This document shows, one piece after another, positions 34,401 through 42,986 of a DNA stretch of 64,000 nucleotides. The translations under genes and the position numbers were made by a program. Position 1 is the first letter of the stretch. Every line of letters begins with the position of its first letter. The notes below the pieces were generated by a model that saw nothing but the letters and a program-made list of their open reading frames with translations, was not told the origin of the DNA and did not search any database. The stretch is from Candidatus Zhuqueibacterota bacterium (lineage in GTDB: Bacteria; Zhuqueibacterota; Zhuqueibacteria; Residuimicrobiales; Krinioviventaceae): contig JAFGKD010000009.1 of the NCBI GenBank assembly GCA_016928775.1, forward strand, positions 1-64,000, read 5' to 3'.

Positions 34401-36242
34401 TTGGCCGGCCAGCACATCCAGATCAGTGAAAGTTTTTTTGATGTATCTTTAATGACTCTCACCTCTCAGTTGCGAAACAAGTGGGGGCAGCACGGCGGTG
34501 CCGGCACCGTGCGGGCACACTTTAGCGACGGACAACAACATGCCGTCGGTCTTGCCGATTTTAGTGTCATCCGACCGCTGATCGCCAGATTTGGCATCCG
34601 GCCGGAGAAACCAACAGGATTCGAGCCGGTGTTATTTTACGCGGACATCGATGCCGATGTGCTCAAGGAAATTGGCAGCCTGCAGTCACTGAATGTCGTG
34701 TGGTCGACAGATTTGTCAACCTGGCAAAGTGTGCCATTGCAGCACAGTGAAAAGACGAACTGGATTTCGTCGGAGGCACTGTCACATGAAGAAGGTACAA
34801 CGATTCAATACAAACTGGTGATCATCAATCAGCAGGGCGTTCGAACCGAAACCGCTGTTCGTGAATACAAGGTGCTGTACAAACCGGATGTTTATGTCGA
34901 TACGGATGTGCGTTATTTTGCGACGGATGATGCCTTTCTCAAAGTGACGGTAAAAAATCGCGGCGAATCGGATGCCCGGGATGTCGCTTTGCGCCTGCTC
35001 AATGCGACAACAGGTCAGATGCTTGTTGAAAAATATACTATCCCACTCATTCGCGGCCGCGAGGATTCGACGATTGTTGTGCCCCTTGCCGCACTGACCG
35101 CCGGAATCCATGAACTTGAGTTGACGGTTGATCCTGAAAATTGTATCATTGAGGAGGAAGAAGAAAATAACACGAGGCAGATTAGACTTTGCATCGCCAC
35201 GCCAGAGTTGGGTTCAAACAAGATATATTTGCCGATGATGAGCGGTATATCGCTTCTTCTTCCAGCCCACGGTGTGTCGCAAAGCACCTCCATTGCCATC
35301 CGTGCTTTCCAGGATGCTAACCTGGAAAAAGCCGCCGGCGATGGCTGTCTGACATTTCTAAAAGTAAAATCAGCTTTGTATCCAGCGACCTTTGCGATTG
35401 AGTTAGCGGACTCGACAATGGGATTGAATGCAGCAATAGTCGCCATTGAAGCGGAAACAAACGATTCAACAACAGCGGCTTTCCTGGCATCAGACGGAGT
35501 CCGCATTTACAGGTGGTTGCCGGACACGAAATCCTGGAAAGGAGTTGAAACCACAAAACAAGACGATCGTTTGGTCGCAAACCTGCCGCCAGGAGCAAAA
35601 ATTTTTGCGCTGTTGGGAAGTGACGACGTCGACGCACCCACCATCACCTTGTCCGTCCAGGGCCAGCATTTTGCCGACGGCGATGTGGTGCCGGTTCATC
35701 CGGTTTTTAACATCGCGCTCGAGGATGCGAGCGCGATTGATGTCTCGCCCGCTGGACTGCAACTCTGGCTGGATGACAGTGCGCTGGCGGAATCGGACTA
35801 TGTCGTCACCCTCGATCCACATCATGCCGGCTTGGCGCATATCTCCTGTCGCCCGGAATTGACCGGCGGTGAGCATGCTTTTAAAATATCCGCTCGAGAT
35901 GTTATCGGGAATGTATGCTCAAAAGAGGTCTCTTTTCGCATTGCGGAAAAATTTGGCCTCGACTTTATCGCCAACCATCCCAATCCCTTTGAAGGTGAAA
36001 CAACATTTGTCTTCAATATCACCGATATGGCGAGCCGCGTCACCTTGCTCATTTACACGGTGTCCGGCCGATTAATCCGTTGTTTCGAGTTCACCGATAT
36101 CACCGGCTACAACGAAGTGGACTGGGACGGCGCCGATAGCGATGGCAACGACATCGCCAACGGCGTCTATTTTGTCAAATTTTCGGCGCAGCATGGCGAT
36201 GAAAAAATAGAGAGAATAGAACGATTGGCTAAATTGAAATAG
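31482..36242 (+). CDS. gingipain/PorU-like C25 cysteine peptidase with sorting domain
   Basis: 1586 residues, signal peptide about 1-19. An N-terminal beta-rich region includes LSLNKAGVYRVTGRELASAGIDI...NNGRPVPIIV...FDYNDRIIFVGKEN, the segment that precedes the protease in PorU-type proteins. The C25 catalytic domain runs about 585-940: YVIITHQAF...LADYRTRKGL, FILFGDTTY, PDVYLGRLPA, catalytic His799 in FLVHGSGEQ and Cys833 in TMSCYIGHFD, then NFLLIGDPA. A CARDB-like domain (about 1140-1230) and a type A sorting end (NHPNPFEGETTFVFN...ANGVYFVKFS) follow. In Porphyromonas, PorU (C25) acts with PorV as sortase of type IX cargo. Here the gene directly precedes a PorV-like gene and follows polysaccharide genes. 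Whether it is the sortase or a secreted protease is open. Confidence 0.85.
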   Translation: MNKLCLSLLGFLFATHGLSNTPGADVTILASTARSISVQARFDTITVVRALENGEWSTSINMQHAGSIIEPGVPHLPLVTVRLGIPANSRPRLNVFAEEKETRQIGTVRNNLPGSKDVRSIAHPSSAWFPQVSAEIGLDAMIRNQRVLFIHLYPVRYQASSGTAHILKSIQFEIDFALETGTTTALIDAEKAYETIFQNILCNYESSRAWRCSGASVQALSKATTGLEWPMARLSLNKAGVYRVTGRELASAGIDIRQINPRTFSLANNGRPVPIIVEGAHDGSFDYNDRIIFVGKENAGEKTHLSLFSDTNVYQLSWGGSGMAFTELPASPNQTETDTLSTAPLTIHFEKDRRYERLVGYDNGEADHWFWEKLMNGERINFPVFLPGLLSGSALKLTAEFHGLSESEEVEMNHHVVAHFDGQPVGEAPGSQKTPFTLYTARFFSNNTNPNRTIYFDLPLDNTAVFADFVFLNWFEIEYERRLTAVTDELTFDLEPQSNRIWRLSGFSSDQVYLLTDNGYRLVHPKIKSRGHGFDISITYPAKHPAQLYAVAENALSSVLSIEKDEPSTLAAVDNSADYVIITHQAFRGAAERLADYRTRKGLRTMVVDIQDVYDEFSSSLYDPRAIKRFIAYTYSQWHKPAPLYFILFGDTTYLMNKDVAADATLKSYVPSVMVNTKSFGMTSSDNYFACISGDDDLPDVYLGRLPANTQDEAETMVDKIISYETRGIADEWRRHITLASGNGDFFGYSAQYLVDHFLPKWMVTKRLSTDFESPFYNATEDFIAWINSGQNIINFLVHGSGEQIADANLFEKDDIIRLSNEDRYAFAITMSCYIGHFDNPERNSLGEVLLTAPNKGIMAMFGSAGKSYIYSDFYFNNAVFDGIYNKNLRTLGEITTHAKYELIAKTKSFWEPVQNFLLIGDPATELNLPEKKIELALSPKVLAEGDVLRVSGTAPAAKGHLHLSAIGELDSVLAGQHIQISESFFDVSLMTLTSQLRNKWGQHGGAGTVRAHFSDGQQHAVGLADFSVIRPLIARFGIRPEKPTGFEPVLFYADIDADVLKEIGSLQSLNVVWSTDLSTWQSVPLQHSEKTNWISSEALSHEEGTTIQYKLVIINQQGVRTETAVREYKVLYKPDVYVDTDVRYFATDDAFLKVTVKNRGESDARDVALRLLNATTGQMLVEKYTIPLIRGREDSTIVVPLAALTAGIHELELTVDPENCIIEEEEENNTRQIRLCIATPELGSNKIYLPMMSGISLLLPAHGVSQSTSIAIRAFQDANLEKAAGDGCLTFLKVKSALYPATFAIELADSTMGLNAAIVAIEAETNDSTTAAFLASDGVRIYRWLPDTKSWKGVETTKQDDRLVANLPPGAKIFALLGSDDVDAPTITLSVQGQHFADGDVVPVHPVFNIALEDASAIDVSPAGLQLWLDDSALAESDYVVTLDPHHAGLAHISCRPELTGGEHAFKISARDVIGNVCSKEVSFRIAEKFGLDFIANHPNPFEGETTFVFNITDMASRVTLLIYTVSGRLIRCFEFTDITGYNEVDWDGADSDGNDIANGVYFVKFSAQHGDEKIERIERLAKLK

Positions 36243-36279
36243 GAAATGGAACTGGTGCTCGAATGGAAGAAAGAGCCAC

Positions 36280-37293
36280 ATGAATCAACGACACGTCATT
36301 TTGATTATTATAGCGACACTCTCGCCGGGGAACCTTTTGTATGCCGGCAAATTTGCGGCGGACTTTGGCCGCATTGGGGTTGGTGCGCGTTCGGCAGCTC
36401 TGGGCAACGCCTACACCGCGTTAGCCAATGATGCCGCGGCGTTTTACTGGAATCCCGCCGGCCTGCCGGAAACGAGTCGCCTGACTTTTGCCTTTGAACA
36501 TGTTCCTCTTTTCAACGGACTGGCACATTACAACACGGCCAATGCAACGTTATCGCTGACATCAGGCATTGCCGTGGCAGCCGGCTGGATTCGTCTTGGT
36601 GTTGATGATATTCCCCGGTATGCGCCGCTTGCGGGCAGTCGCATTGACCGGCTCACCACAGGTCAATATCGCTCAACCGGAGAAAATGAAGGTTATTTTT
36701 CGGATGTCGAGGACGCGGTGTTCATCGCTATTGGCAAAAAGATAAAATTTGATCTCGGCATTGGCTTTAAACCGCGCATGCTTATCTTGCCCGTTGAAGT
36801 CTCTGTTGGATTAAGCGCTAAATTCATCAACCAAAAACTGGACGACAAAACCGGCACTGGCCAGGGACTGGATGCCGGTGTGCTTTTGCGCACGGTCAGT
36901 CGTAACAAGGCTAAAGGCGAGGCAACATCATGGCTCGGCTGCAGCATCGTAGTGCGAGATTTATCTCGCACAACCTTAGCCTGGAACACCAACTCAAACC
37001 ACAAAGACCAGATCGAAACCGCGATCCTGTGTGGTTTGGCCGGTTCATTTTATTTCACCTCGTTCGAATCGCGGCTGACCGTAACCATCGATCAGGAGGT
37101 GAGGCCTTTTCAGGATAGACACGTTGGCGTCGAGTTCGCTTTTTTGCACACCATTGCCTTGCGTGCCGGCGTCTGGGGCGAGCGCTTTTCAGCCGGTGCC
37201 GGACTATCATTGCGATTTTTTCGGGTGGATTATGCTTTTGTCACGCACGATTTGGGGCATACGCATCGGGTGAGTGGTATTGTGGCGTTTTGA
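36280..37293 (+). CDS. PorV/PorQ-family outer-membrane protein
   Basis: 337 residues with signal peptide (MNQRHVILIIIATLSPGNLLYA). The mature N-terminus ADFGRIGVGARSAALGNAYTALANDAAAFYWNPAGL is the PorV/PorQ (FadL-fold) hallmark. The rest alternates barrel strands and ends in a typical aromatic barrel terminus (HRVSGIVAF). PorV shuttles folded cargo from the type IX translocon to the PorU sortase. Its place 37 bp after a C25 gene matches a PorU-PorV unit, although family members with unrelated roles exist. A GAAAGAG ribosome binding site lies just upstream. Confidence 0.88.
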   Translation: MNQRHVILIIIATLSPGNLLYAGKFAADFGRIGVGARSAALGNAYTALANDAAAFYWNPAGLPETSRLTFAFEHVPLFNGLAHYNTANATLSLTSGIAVAAGWIRLGVDDIPRYAPLAGSRIDRLTTGQYRSTGENEGYFSDVEDAVFIAIGKKIKFDLGIGFKPRMLILPVEVSVGLSAKFINQKLDDKTGTGQGLDAGVLLRTVSRNKAKGEATSWLGCSIVVRDLSRTTLAWNTNSNHKDQIETAILCGLAGSFYFTSFESRLTVTIDQEVRPFQDRHVGVEFAFLHTIALRAGVWGERFSAGAGLSLRFFRVDYAFVTHDLGHTHRVSGIVAF

Positions 37294-37313
37294 ATAGACT
37301 GAAAATAAGCACA

Positions 37314-38096
37314 TCACGGCAGCTGATGCAAAAAATAGTCTGCGATGTTTGTGCTGGAAAAATCGCGAACGCTATAGATTTTATCCCCGAATATTTTCGC
37401 ACGCACGCCTGTCGAATCGGCAAGCTGCGCCAGATTTTTCCGCGCCGAGCGCTCGTCTTTACAAAATACGACAAAGAGGATACATTGCTCATCTTGTCTT
37501 TGATAGCGCGCTTCAAGAGCAGCAACATGCTGCAGCGTCAAGTACGTGGGTTTGAGATAGTTGAGTGAGTTGGCGATTTGATGTTCTGCAGGCAGCAACT
37601 CGAGCCTGTCCGGCTTTGGAGTATGCGGCAGTGTATCGCTCAGCGCGCGCGCCACGCGCTGTATGGTATGAGTCAGCGTTGTATCCACGGCGCCGGCAAC
37701 GAGTCGTACAAAGTACTGATCCTGCCAAAATCGCACGCTCAAGTCAGAGACTACCGCCTGTTCTCCTATTTCGGCGAACGTCATATCCGGATAGCGATAA
37801 TGGCTGTAGACACCAAATGCGTCCAAGGGCGTACCCATGTCGAAAATATCCAGGGTGAAAGTCAAAGCGGGATTATTTTTGCGGACGTATGAAGCCGTAG
37901 CCATCTCAACAATGTCGTACTGCTTGTAAAGCTCGGCTTCCCCATTGATATAGGCAAAGAGATTGTCAGGTGTGTAGATTTCCGGCGGAAATGCATAATC
38001 CCACCCCGGCTCCACATCGGCGGGTGGGAGAAAAGAGAGCACATCAGCCAAAGCAGTGAGGGTAAAGCTCAAGAGTATCAAGATAGTTTTCATCAC
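37314..38096 (-). CDS. DUF6599-like exported protein
   Basis: 260 residues, signal peptide about 1-18 (MMKTILILLSFTLTALADV). The region FAYINGEAELYKQYDIVEMATASY with GTPLDAFGVYSHYRY is the recognisable part, similar to DUF6599 family proteins of unknown function found in Acidobacteria, Poribacteria and relatives. No catalytic residues are known. Convergent with the PorV-like gene (20 bp apart) and divergent from the hybrid two-component gene. Family assignment is from memory of the INGxAELY pattern. Confidence 0.65.
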   Translation of the reverse strand: MMKTILILLSFTLTALADVLSFLPPADVEPGWDYAFPPEIYTPDNLFAYINGEAELYKQYDIVEMATASYVRKNNPALTFTLDIFDMGTPLDAFGVYSHYRYPDMTFAEIGEQAVVSDLSVRFWQDQYFVRLVAGAVDTTLTHTIQRVARALSDTLPHTPKPDRLELLPAEHQIANSLNYLKPTYLTLQHVAALEARYQRQDEQCILFVVFCKDERSARKNLAQLADSTGVRAKIFGDKIYSVRDFSSTNIADYFLHQLP

Positions 38097-38281
38097 TCAT
38101 CATCCAATAGCTAAAAGCTCACCGGGCGCGAACAAAACGCACTCAAATTAATATAAGCTTTTCAGGTTTAGTTTTCAAGATAATCAATTTTTGCATCTGA
38201 CAAATATTTTATCCTTGAAATAAATCAGAAATAAAAGTATTATAAAATAACTTTTACCTGCAAAGACAAGCAGGGGATAAA

Positions 38282-41200
38282 ATGCGAAAGCGCATCGTCT
38301 ATATTCTTTTTGTTTTATCACTTCCTGTCTTTTCCGTTCAATTTGACCATCTGACGACTGAAGACGGTTTGTCCAGCAATCACGTTTTTTGCATTGCCCA
38401 GGATACGCTCGGATTTATGTGGTTCGGCACCAGCAATGGGCTCAATCGCTGGGATGGTTACGACATTCGCGAGTTTCGTTTTGATCCCGCGGACTTGAAT
38501 TCATTGTCTTCCAATAATATAAAATCCCTCTATGTCGATCGATTAAATATTTTATGGATTGGCACCGGCAGTGGTCTGAACCGCTTCGATCCGGTGACCG
38601 AACAATTTTTACACTATCCTCTTGCCGAAAACAATGTAACAGTCATGTCTATTTGGGCCGAAAATGATGTCATTTTTTGGCTCGGTACATATTCCGGCCT
38701 TTATAAATTCAACACCCAAACCGGCGCCTGCAAAAGGTACCTAAACTATGCTAAAGATCCGGTTGTTGCCAGAGAAAAAAATGCTATATTTTCTTTGAGC
38801 CAGCTTGATAACGGATTACTCTTGGTCGGAACCAATGATGAATACAAAACGTTCGATCGGAAAACCGAACGTTTTGCTGATTTTTTCAAGTGCTTTCCAG
38901 GGTATTCTCTCGCGGCGCATGGTTCGTACGTTGATCGTGAAAATAAGGTCTGGCTGGGTTACAATGACGTTGGACTTGGCTGCTATGATCAACAAAGCAA
39001 GACCATTGAGACGTTTGATCCCCAAAATTCCGGGCTGAGTTATACGGCAACGGCAGGCATCCTCGAGGACAGTCGTGGAAGATTATGGGTGGCTACGTTA
39101 GGCGGTGGTGTGAATCTTTTTGATAAAAAGACCAAAACCTTTTCCCACTTTATCCCGCAAGCCGGCATAAAAAACAGCATCAGCACATCAAATACAAAGT
39201 GTCTTTTTGAGGATAAACAGGGCAATATCTGGATTGGATCCTATGACAATGGTGTGAACAAAATCGCTCGTTGGAGAAAAGATGTGACAGTCCTGCAATC
39301 CAGTTCGGATGAAACGACGGGGCTCGGCTCCGGCGAAGTGTTCGATATATGTCAGGATCGAAACGGCGATGTGTGGATCACGAGCCTGGGTGGCGGTGTG
39401 AAAAAAGTTTCACCGGATTTTCGTACAATTCAACATATGGTTTTCCAAAACGATACGCTGCGAGAAGACAAGTGGATGCACGCGCTGGAACAAGATCGAA
39501 GTGGCAATATTTGGCTATCGCATCATTCTGGATTTTATCGATTCAATTGGCAAGAGCAAGCGCTTGAAGAAATAAATACCACGCCGCATATTGATGAATT
39601 TGAATCGTCCGTTCATGTTGTTTGTGAAGATTCTTCCGGAGATGTATGGTTCGGCACAGTCTCAGCCGGACTGATTCGTTTAAAGTCGTTGGATGTCGTG
39701 ACAATTTTCAAGTATGACTCAACGGATTCATCGAGTTTGCGCTCAAACAGTATTCAGACTCTATTCTGCGATCCGACCGGTCAAATGTGGATAGGACATC
39801 CGGAATGTCTATCAAAATTCAATGTCGAATCAGTTTCATTTGAACACTTTTATCTGATTGATTCTCTTTCCGCGCAAAAAGTAAACCAGCCTTTTATAAA
39901 CGCAGTTTACCAAGATCACAAAAACAGACTATGGATCGGCACGCATCGCGGGTTTTTTCAGTTTGATCGGGAAAAAAATCTCTTTATCGATTGGACGCAT
40001 TACTTTGACCAACCGGAATTGGCTGTTATTGATATTCTAGAGGATGGGAGAAGCAATCTCTGGCTGCGATCATCTATCGGTATTATTCGTTTTAATCCAA
40101 AAGATAAAACTTTTAGAGCATTCAAGCAGGATGATGGTTTTAGTGGCGAAAACAGAGTCGCATGGGGACACGATGCTTTTTACAAAGATAGAAGCGGCTG
40201 TATTTATTACGGCGGGATAAAAACGCTTGCCCGGTTTCATCCGGACAGTCTGCGTGATAATCCCGAACCACCGAGAATTGTTCTCACAGAATTTTCTGCC
40301 AACTATAAAAACGTTGTTCCAGAGCACGGCTCGATGTTGGAACATGCTATTCCATACACTCAATCAATAACACTGCCGGATAGTGTAAAGACGTTTTCCA
40401 TCAAATTCTCAGCCCTGGATTATACAGCGCCGCAAAAAAATCAATATGCCTTCAAGCTGGAGGGCTTTCATAAAAACTGGATTTTTTCCGGTTCAGAGCG
40501 ATCCGCTGCATTTACCAATCTTTCACCCGGGAGATATACCTTCCGCGTCAAAGCCTGTAACTGCGACGGCGTGTGGAATGAAGAAGGAATCTCATTAGCC
40601 ATTCATATCCTGCCGCCCTGGTGGCAAAGCTGGTGGGCATACGTAAGCTATGCGCTTTTTGTGATCGGATTGGTTCTTGTTATTTATCGTGCGCAACTCG
40701 GCCGAATTCGTCTCAAACAACAAGCACAGTTGGATAGAGAACGCGCCCGAAATCTGGAGGAGCTCGATTCATTAAAAACGCGATTTTTCGCCAACATATC
40801 GCACGAATTTCGTACGCCGCTCACGTTGATCCTTGGTCCACTTGACAACATGTCTCGGCAAACATCAAATAAAAAATGGCAGGAGCAGTTTAATGTGATG
40901 CGCCGCAATGGGCGTAAACTGCTCAGACTCATCAATCAGTTATTGGATGTCTCCAGGCTCGAAGCCGGCAAAATGGTTCTGCATCGCGACACCGTAGAGA
41001 TCTGTTTTCTGTTGCGGGGGATTGTGGGATCGTTTTCATCAGCAGCCGAGCGAAAGAATATAAATCTGTCACTTTTTGGAGCTGATAACGATTTTTATGC
41101 GTTTATCGACCACGATGCTTTTGAAAAAATTTTGACAAATCTTCTTTCCAATGCCCTCAAATTCACACCAAAAAACGGTGCTGTTGATGTAGTTTTAAAA

Positions 41201-42322
41201 ACTTTTCAAGATGATCAATCCACCCAAAAAAAGGATGATATTTTCAGCATCCAGGTTAAAGATACCGGCATCGGTATTTCCATGGAACGGATCGATCACA
41301 TTTTTGATCGCTTTTATCAGGTTGATTCCTCGGAAACACGGGAACACGAAGGGACCGGAATTGGCTTGGCGCTAACAAAAGAGCTTGTTGAACTACACGG
41401 CGGCATCATTTCAGTACAAAGTGAACCCGGCAATGGAAGCACGTTCACCGTACAATTGCCGGTCGGTGAAGTTCAGGAGACGCCAAGTAGGCAAAGACGG
41501 CAAGCAAGACCGTTGATAGAAATGGAGAACGTACTTGTCCCCGAAGGGACTATGGACAAAAAAGATGGACGTCCAATTCTCTTAATCGTGGAAGATAATG
41601 TTGACATGCAGCTTTATATCAAAGATGCGTTGGCACTCGATTATACAGTTAAAACTGCCGGAGATGGAGAACGTGGTTTCAATAATGCAGTTGAAAACAT
41701 CCCCGATCTCATCATCAGCGACGTGATGATGCCGGTTATGGATGGTTTTGCGTTGTGTGAAAAACTCAAAACGGATGAACGCACGAGTCATATCCCAATC
41801 ATTCTGCTCACGGCACGAGCCGAACAGAAAGATCGTTTAGCCGGTTTGGAGACAGGAGCCGATGATTATCTCGTCAAGCCGTTTGATGTGAAGGAATTGC
41901 AGGTCCGCGTAAAGAACCTCATCGAGTCCCGTGTAAAAATGCGCGAACGATTTCAACGCGATATTGGCTTACCAATCAAAGAGATGACCTTTACTTCAAC
42001 GGACGAACGGTTCCTGCAACGCGCTATCCGCATTGTGCATGAACATATCTCGGATAGCCAATTTTCCAACGAACGGTTTGGCGAAAAAATCGGTATGAGC
42101 CGTATGCACGTGCATCGTAAAATTCGAGCGCTTACCGGTCAATCAACGAACGAGTTCATCAAAACAATTCGTTTGAAATATGCAGCACAATTATTAAAGC
42201 AAGGATCCGGCAATGTGTCGGAAATTGCCTTTGAGGTCGGCTTTGAGAGTCCATCCTATTTTTCAAAATGCTTCCGAAAACAGTTTGGATTGTCGCCGCG
42301 GGAGGTGAAGCAAAAGCGATAG
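38282..42322 (+). CDS. hybrid two-component system (HTCS) sensor-regulator
   Basis: 1346 residues. Signal peptide, then a long periplasmic two-propeller sensor of Reg_prop repeats (LSSNHVFCIAQDTLGFMWFGTSNGLNRWDG and further DxxGxxWIGT repeats) to about residue 680, a Y_Y_Y domain (about 690-775), and one membrane helix (about 785-805). The cytoplasmic part has HisKA with H841 in FANISHEFRTPLT, HATPase with an N box, DTGIGI and GTGIGLAL, a receiver with D1147 in ISDVMMPVMDG and K in YLVKPFD, and an AraC DNA-binding domain with two helix-turn-helix motifs. HTCS proteins sense polysaccharide fragments directly and activate glycan-use genes. No obvious SusC/D pair is nearby. Confidence 0.95.
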   Translation: MRKRIVYILFVLSLPVFSVQFDHLTTEDGLSSNHVFCIAQDTLGFMWFGTSNGLNRWDGYDIREFRFDPADLNSLSSNNIKSLYVDRLNILWIGTGSGLNRFDPVTEQFLHYPLAENNVTVMSIWAENDVIFWLGTYSGLYKFNTQTGACKRYLNYAKDPVVAREKNAIFSLSQLDNGLLLVGTNDEYKTFDRKTERFADFFKCFPGYSLAAHGSYVDRENKVWLGYNDVGLGCYDQQSKTIETFDPQNSGLSYTATAGILEDSRGRLWVATLGGGVNLFDKKTKTFSHFIPQAGIKNSISTSNTKCLFEDKQGNIWIGSYDNGVNKIARWRKDVTVLQSSSDETTGLGSGEVFDICQDRNGDVWITSLGGGVKKVSPDFRTIQHMVFQNDTLREDKWMHALEQDRSGNIWLSHHSGFYRFNWQEQALEEINTTPHIDEFESSVHVVCEDSSGDVWFGTVSAGLIRLKSLDVVTIFKYDSTDSSSLRSNSIQTLFCDPTGQMWIGHPECLSKFNVESVSFEHFYLIDSLSAQKVNQPFINAVYQDHKNRLWIGTHRGFFQFDREKNLFIDWTHYFDQPELAVIDILEDGRSNLWLRSSIGIIRFNPKDKTFRAFKQDDGFSGENRVAWGHDAFYKDRSGCIYYGGIKTLARFHPDSLRDNPEPPRIVLTEFSANYKNVVPEHGSMLEHAIPYTQSITLPDSVKTFSIKFSALDYTAPQKNQYAFKLEGFHKNWIFSGSERSAAFTNLSPGRYTFRVKACNCDGVWNEEGISLAIHILPPWWQSWWAYVSYALFVIGLVLVIYRAQLGRIRLKQQAQLDRERARNLEELDSLKTRFFANISHEFRTPLTLILGPLDNMSRQTSNKKWQEQFNVMRRNGRKLLRLINQLLDVSRLEAGKMVLHRDTVEICFLLRGIVGSFSSAAERKNINLSLFGADNDFYAFIDHDAFEKILTNLLSNALKFTPKNGAVDVVLKTFQDDQSTQKKDDIFSIQVKDTGIGISMERIDHIFDRFYQVDSSETREHEGTGIGLALTKELVELHGGIISVQSEPGNGSTFTVQLPVGEVQETPSRQRRQARPLIEMENVLVPEGTMDKKDGRPILLIVEDNVDMQLYIKDALALDYTVKTAGDGERGFNNAVENIPDLIISDVMMPVMDGFALCEKLKTDERTSHIPIILLTARAEQKDRLAGLETGADDYLVKPFDVKELQVRVKNLIESRVKMRERFQRDIGLPIKEMTFTSTDERFLQRAIRIVHEHISDSQFSNERFGEKIGMSRMHVHRKIRALTGQSTNEFIKTIRLKYAAQLLKQGSGNVSEIAFEVGFESPSYFSKCFRKQFGLSPREVKQKR

Positions 42323-42342
42323 AAATGGCGAGAAAAAATCTG

Positions 42343-42419
42343 AGATCTGAGATCGCCGTTCTTCAATCTGAAATCTATTGATTTCAGATTGAAGATTAGC
42401 GATTTTTGATCTCAGATCT
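42343..42419. repeat. nested palindrome downstream of HTCS gene
   Basis: A perfect 15-bp stem (42361-42375 with 42380-42394, loop TATT) lies inside a second perfect 12-bp stem (42343-42354 with 42408-42419). A close copy without the full outer stem lies at about 42805-42880. It may act as a transcript end for the HTCS gene, although only T-poor sequence follows. Confidence 0.7.
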
Positions 42420-42428
42420 ATAAACCTT

Positions 42429-42639
42429 TCCTCGCTCCCATGGCTCCGCCTGGAAGCGGACGCGATCGTAATGAATAGAAACGATATATTGCGCGAGACT
42501 CGGCCTCGTTCACATAGGCGATAATTATTGATCAATTTTCATGGAAAGTATTTTGATTGGAACGCAGAGCGTTCCGTTCATTCGCCGTCGTTAAACAAGT
42601 ATCAAAAAAGCATTGCCAGGGAGACCCTGGCAACGAGGA
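42429..42639. repeat. spacer with short palindromes between the two copies
   Basis: No gene is evident. Two clean hairpins occur: GGAACGC-AGA-GCGTTCC at 42558-42574 and TTGCCAGGG-AGA-CCCTGGCAA at about 42612-42632. Such mini-palindromes are common dispersed repeats in large environmental genomes. They sit exactly between the two copies of the duplicated segment. Confidence 0.5.
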
Positions 42640-42787
42640 GAAATATGCAGCGCACTTATTACAGCAAGGATCCGGCAATGTTTCGGAAATTGCCTTTGAG
42701 GTCGGTTTTGAGAGTCCATCCTATTTTTCAAAATGTTTTCAAAAGCAGTTTGGCGTGTTGCCGAAGGAGGTGAAGAAAAAGGGATAG
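42640..42787 (+). pseudogene. duplicated fragment of HTCS AraC domain
   Basis: The frame open from 42557 to 42787 encodes, after a non-homologous start, a near copy of the final 47 residues of the HTCS protein ([24 protein letters not shown]...KQFG). The nucleotide match starts at 42640 (homologous to 42175) and runs past the stop to 42886 (homologous to 42428). Substitutions are mostly at third positions (GGC to GGT, TGC to TGT). It is a fragment, about 1300 residues short of the parent, and cannot be a regulator on its own since only the second helix-turn-helix remains. Confidence 0.85.
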
Positions 42788-42986
42788 AAATGACGAGAAA
42801 AAATCTGAGATCGCCTTTCTTCAATCTGAAATCAATAGATTTCAGATTAAAGATGAGCGATTTTTGATCTCAGCTCTATAAACCTTCCTAATGTTACAAA
42901 ATTACCGATAATTGTTACAATCGAGTTAGAATAATTGTCCTTCCTTTTTTAAAATACAATAACATCATTTTAAAAAGGAGGATACC

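Noticed and set aside
31482..36242. Calling the C25 gene porU outright
   Set aside because: Many type IX organisms carry several C25 proteins; without phylogeny the sortase role remains a hypothesis, so no gene symbol was given.
42557..42787. 76-residue frame as a small AraC-type regulator
   Set aside because: Only the last 47 residues match the HTCS end, the start is spacer sequence, and half of the DNA-binding domain is missing; it is a duplicated fragment.
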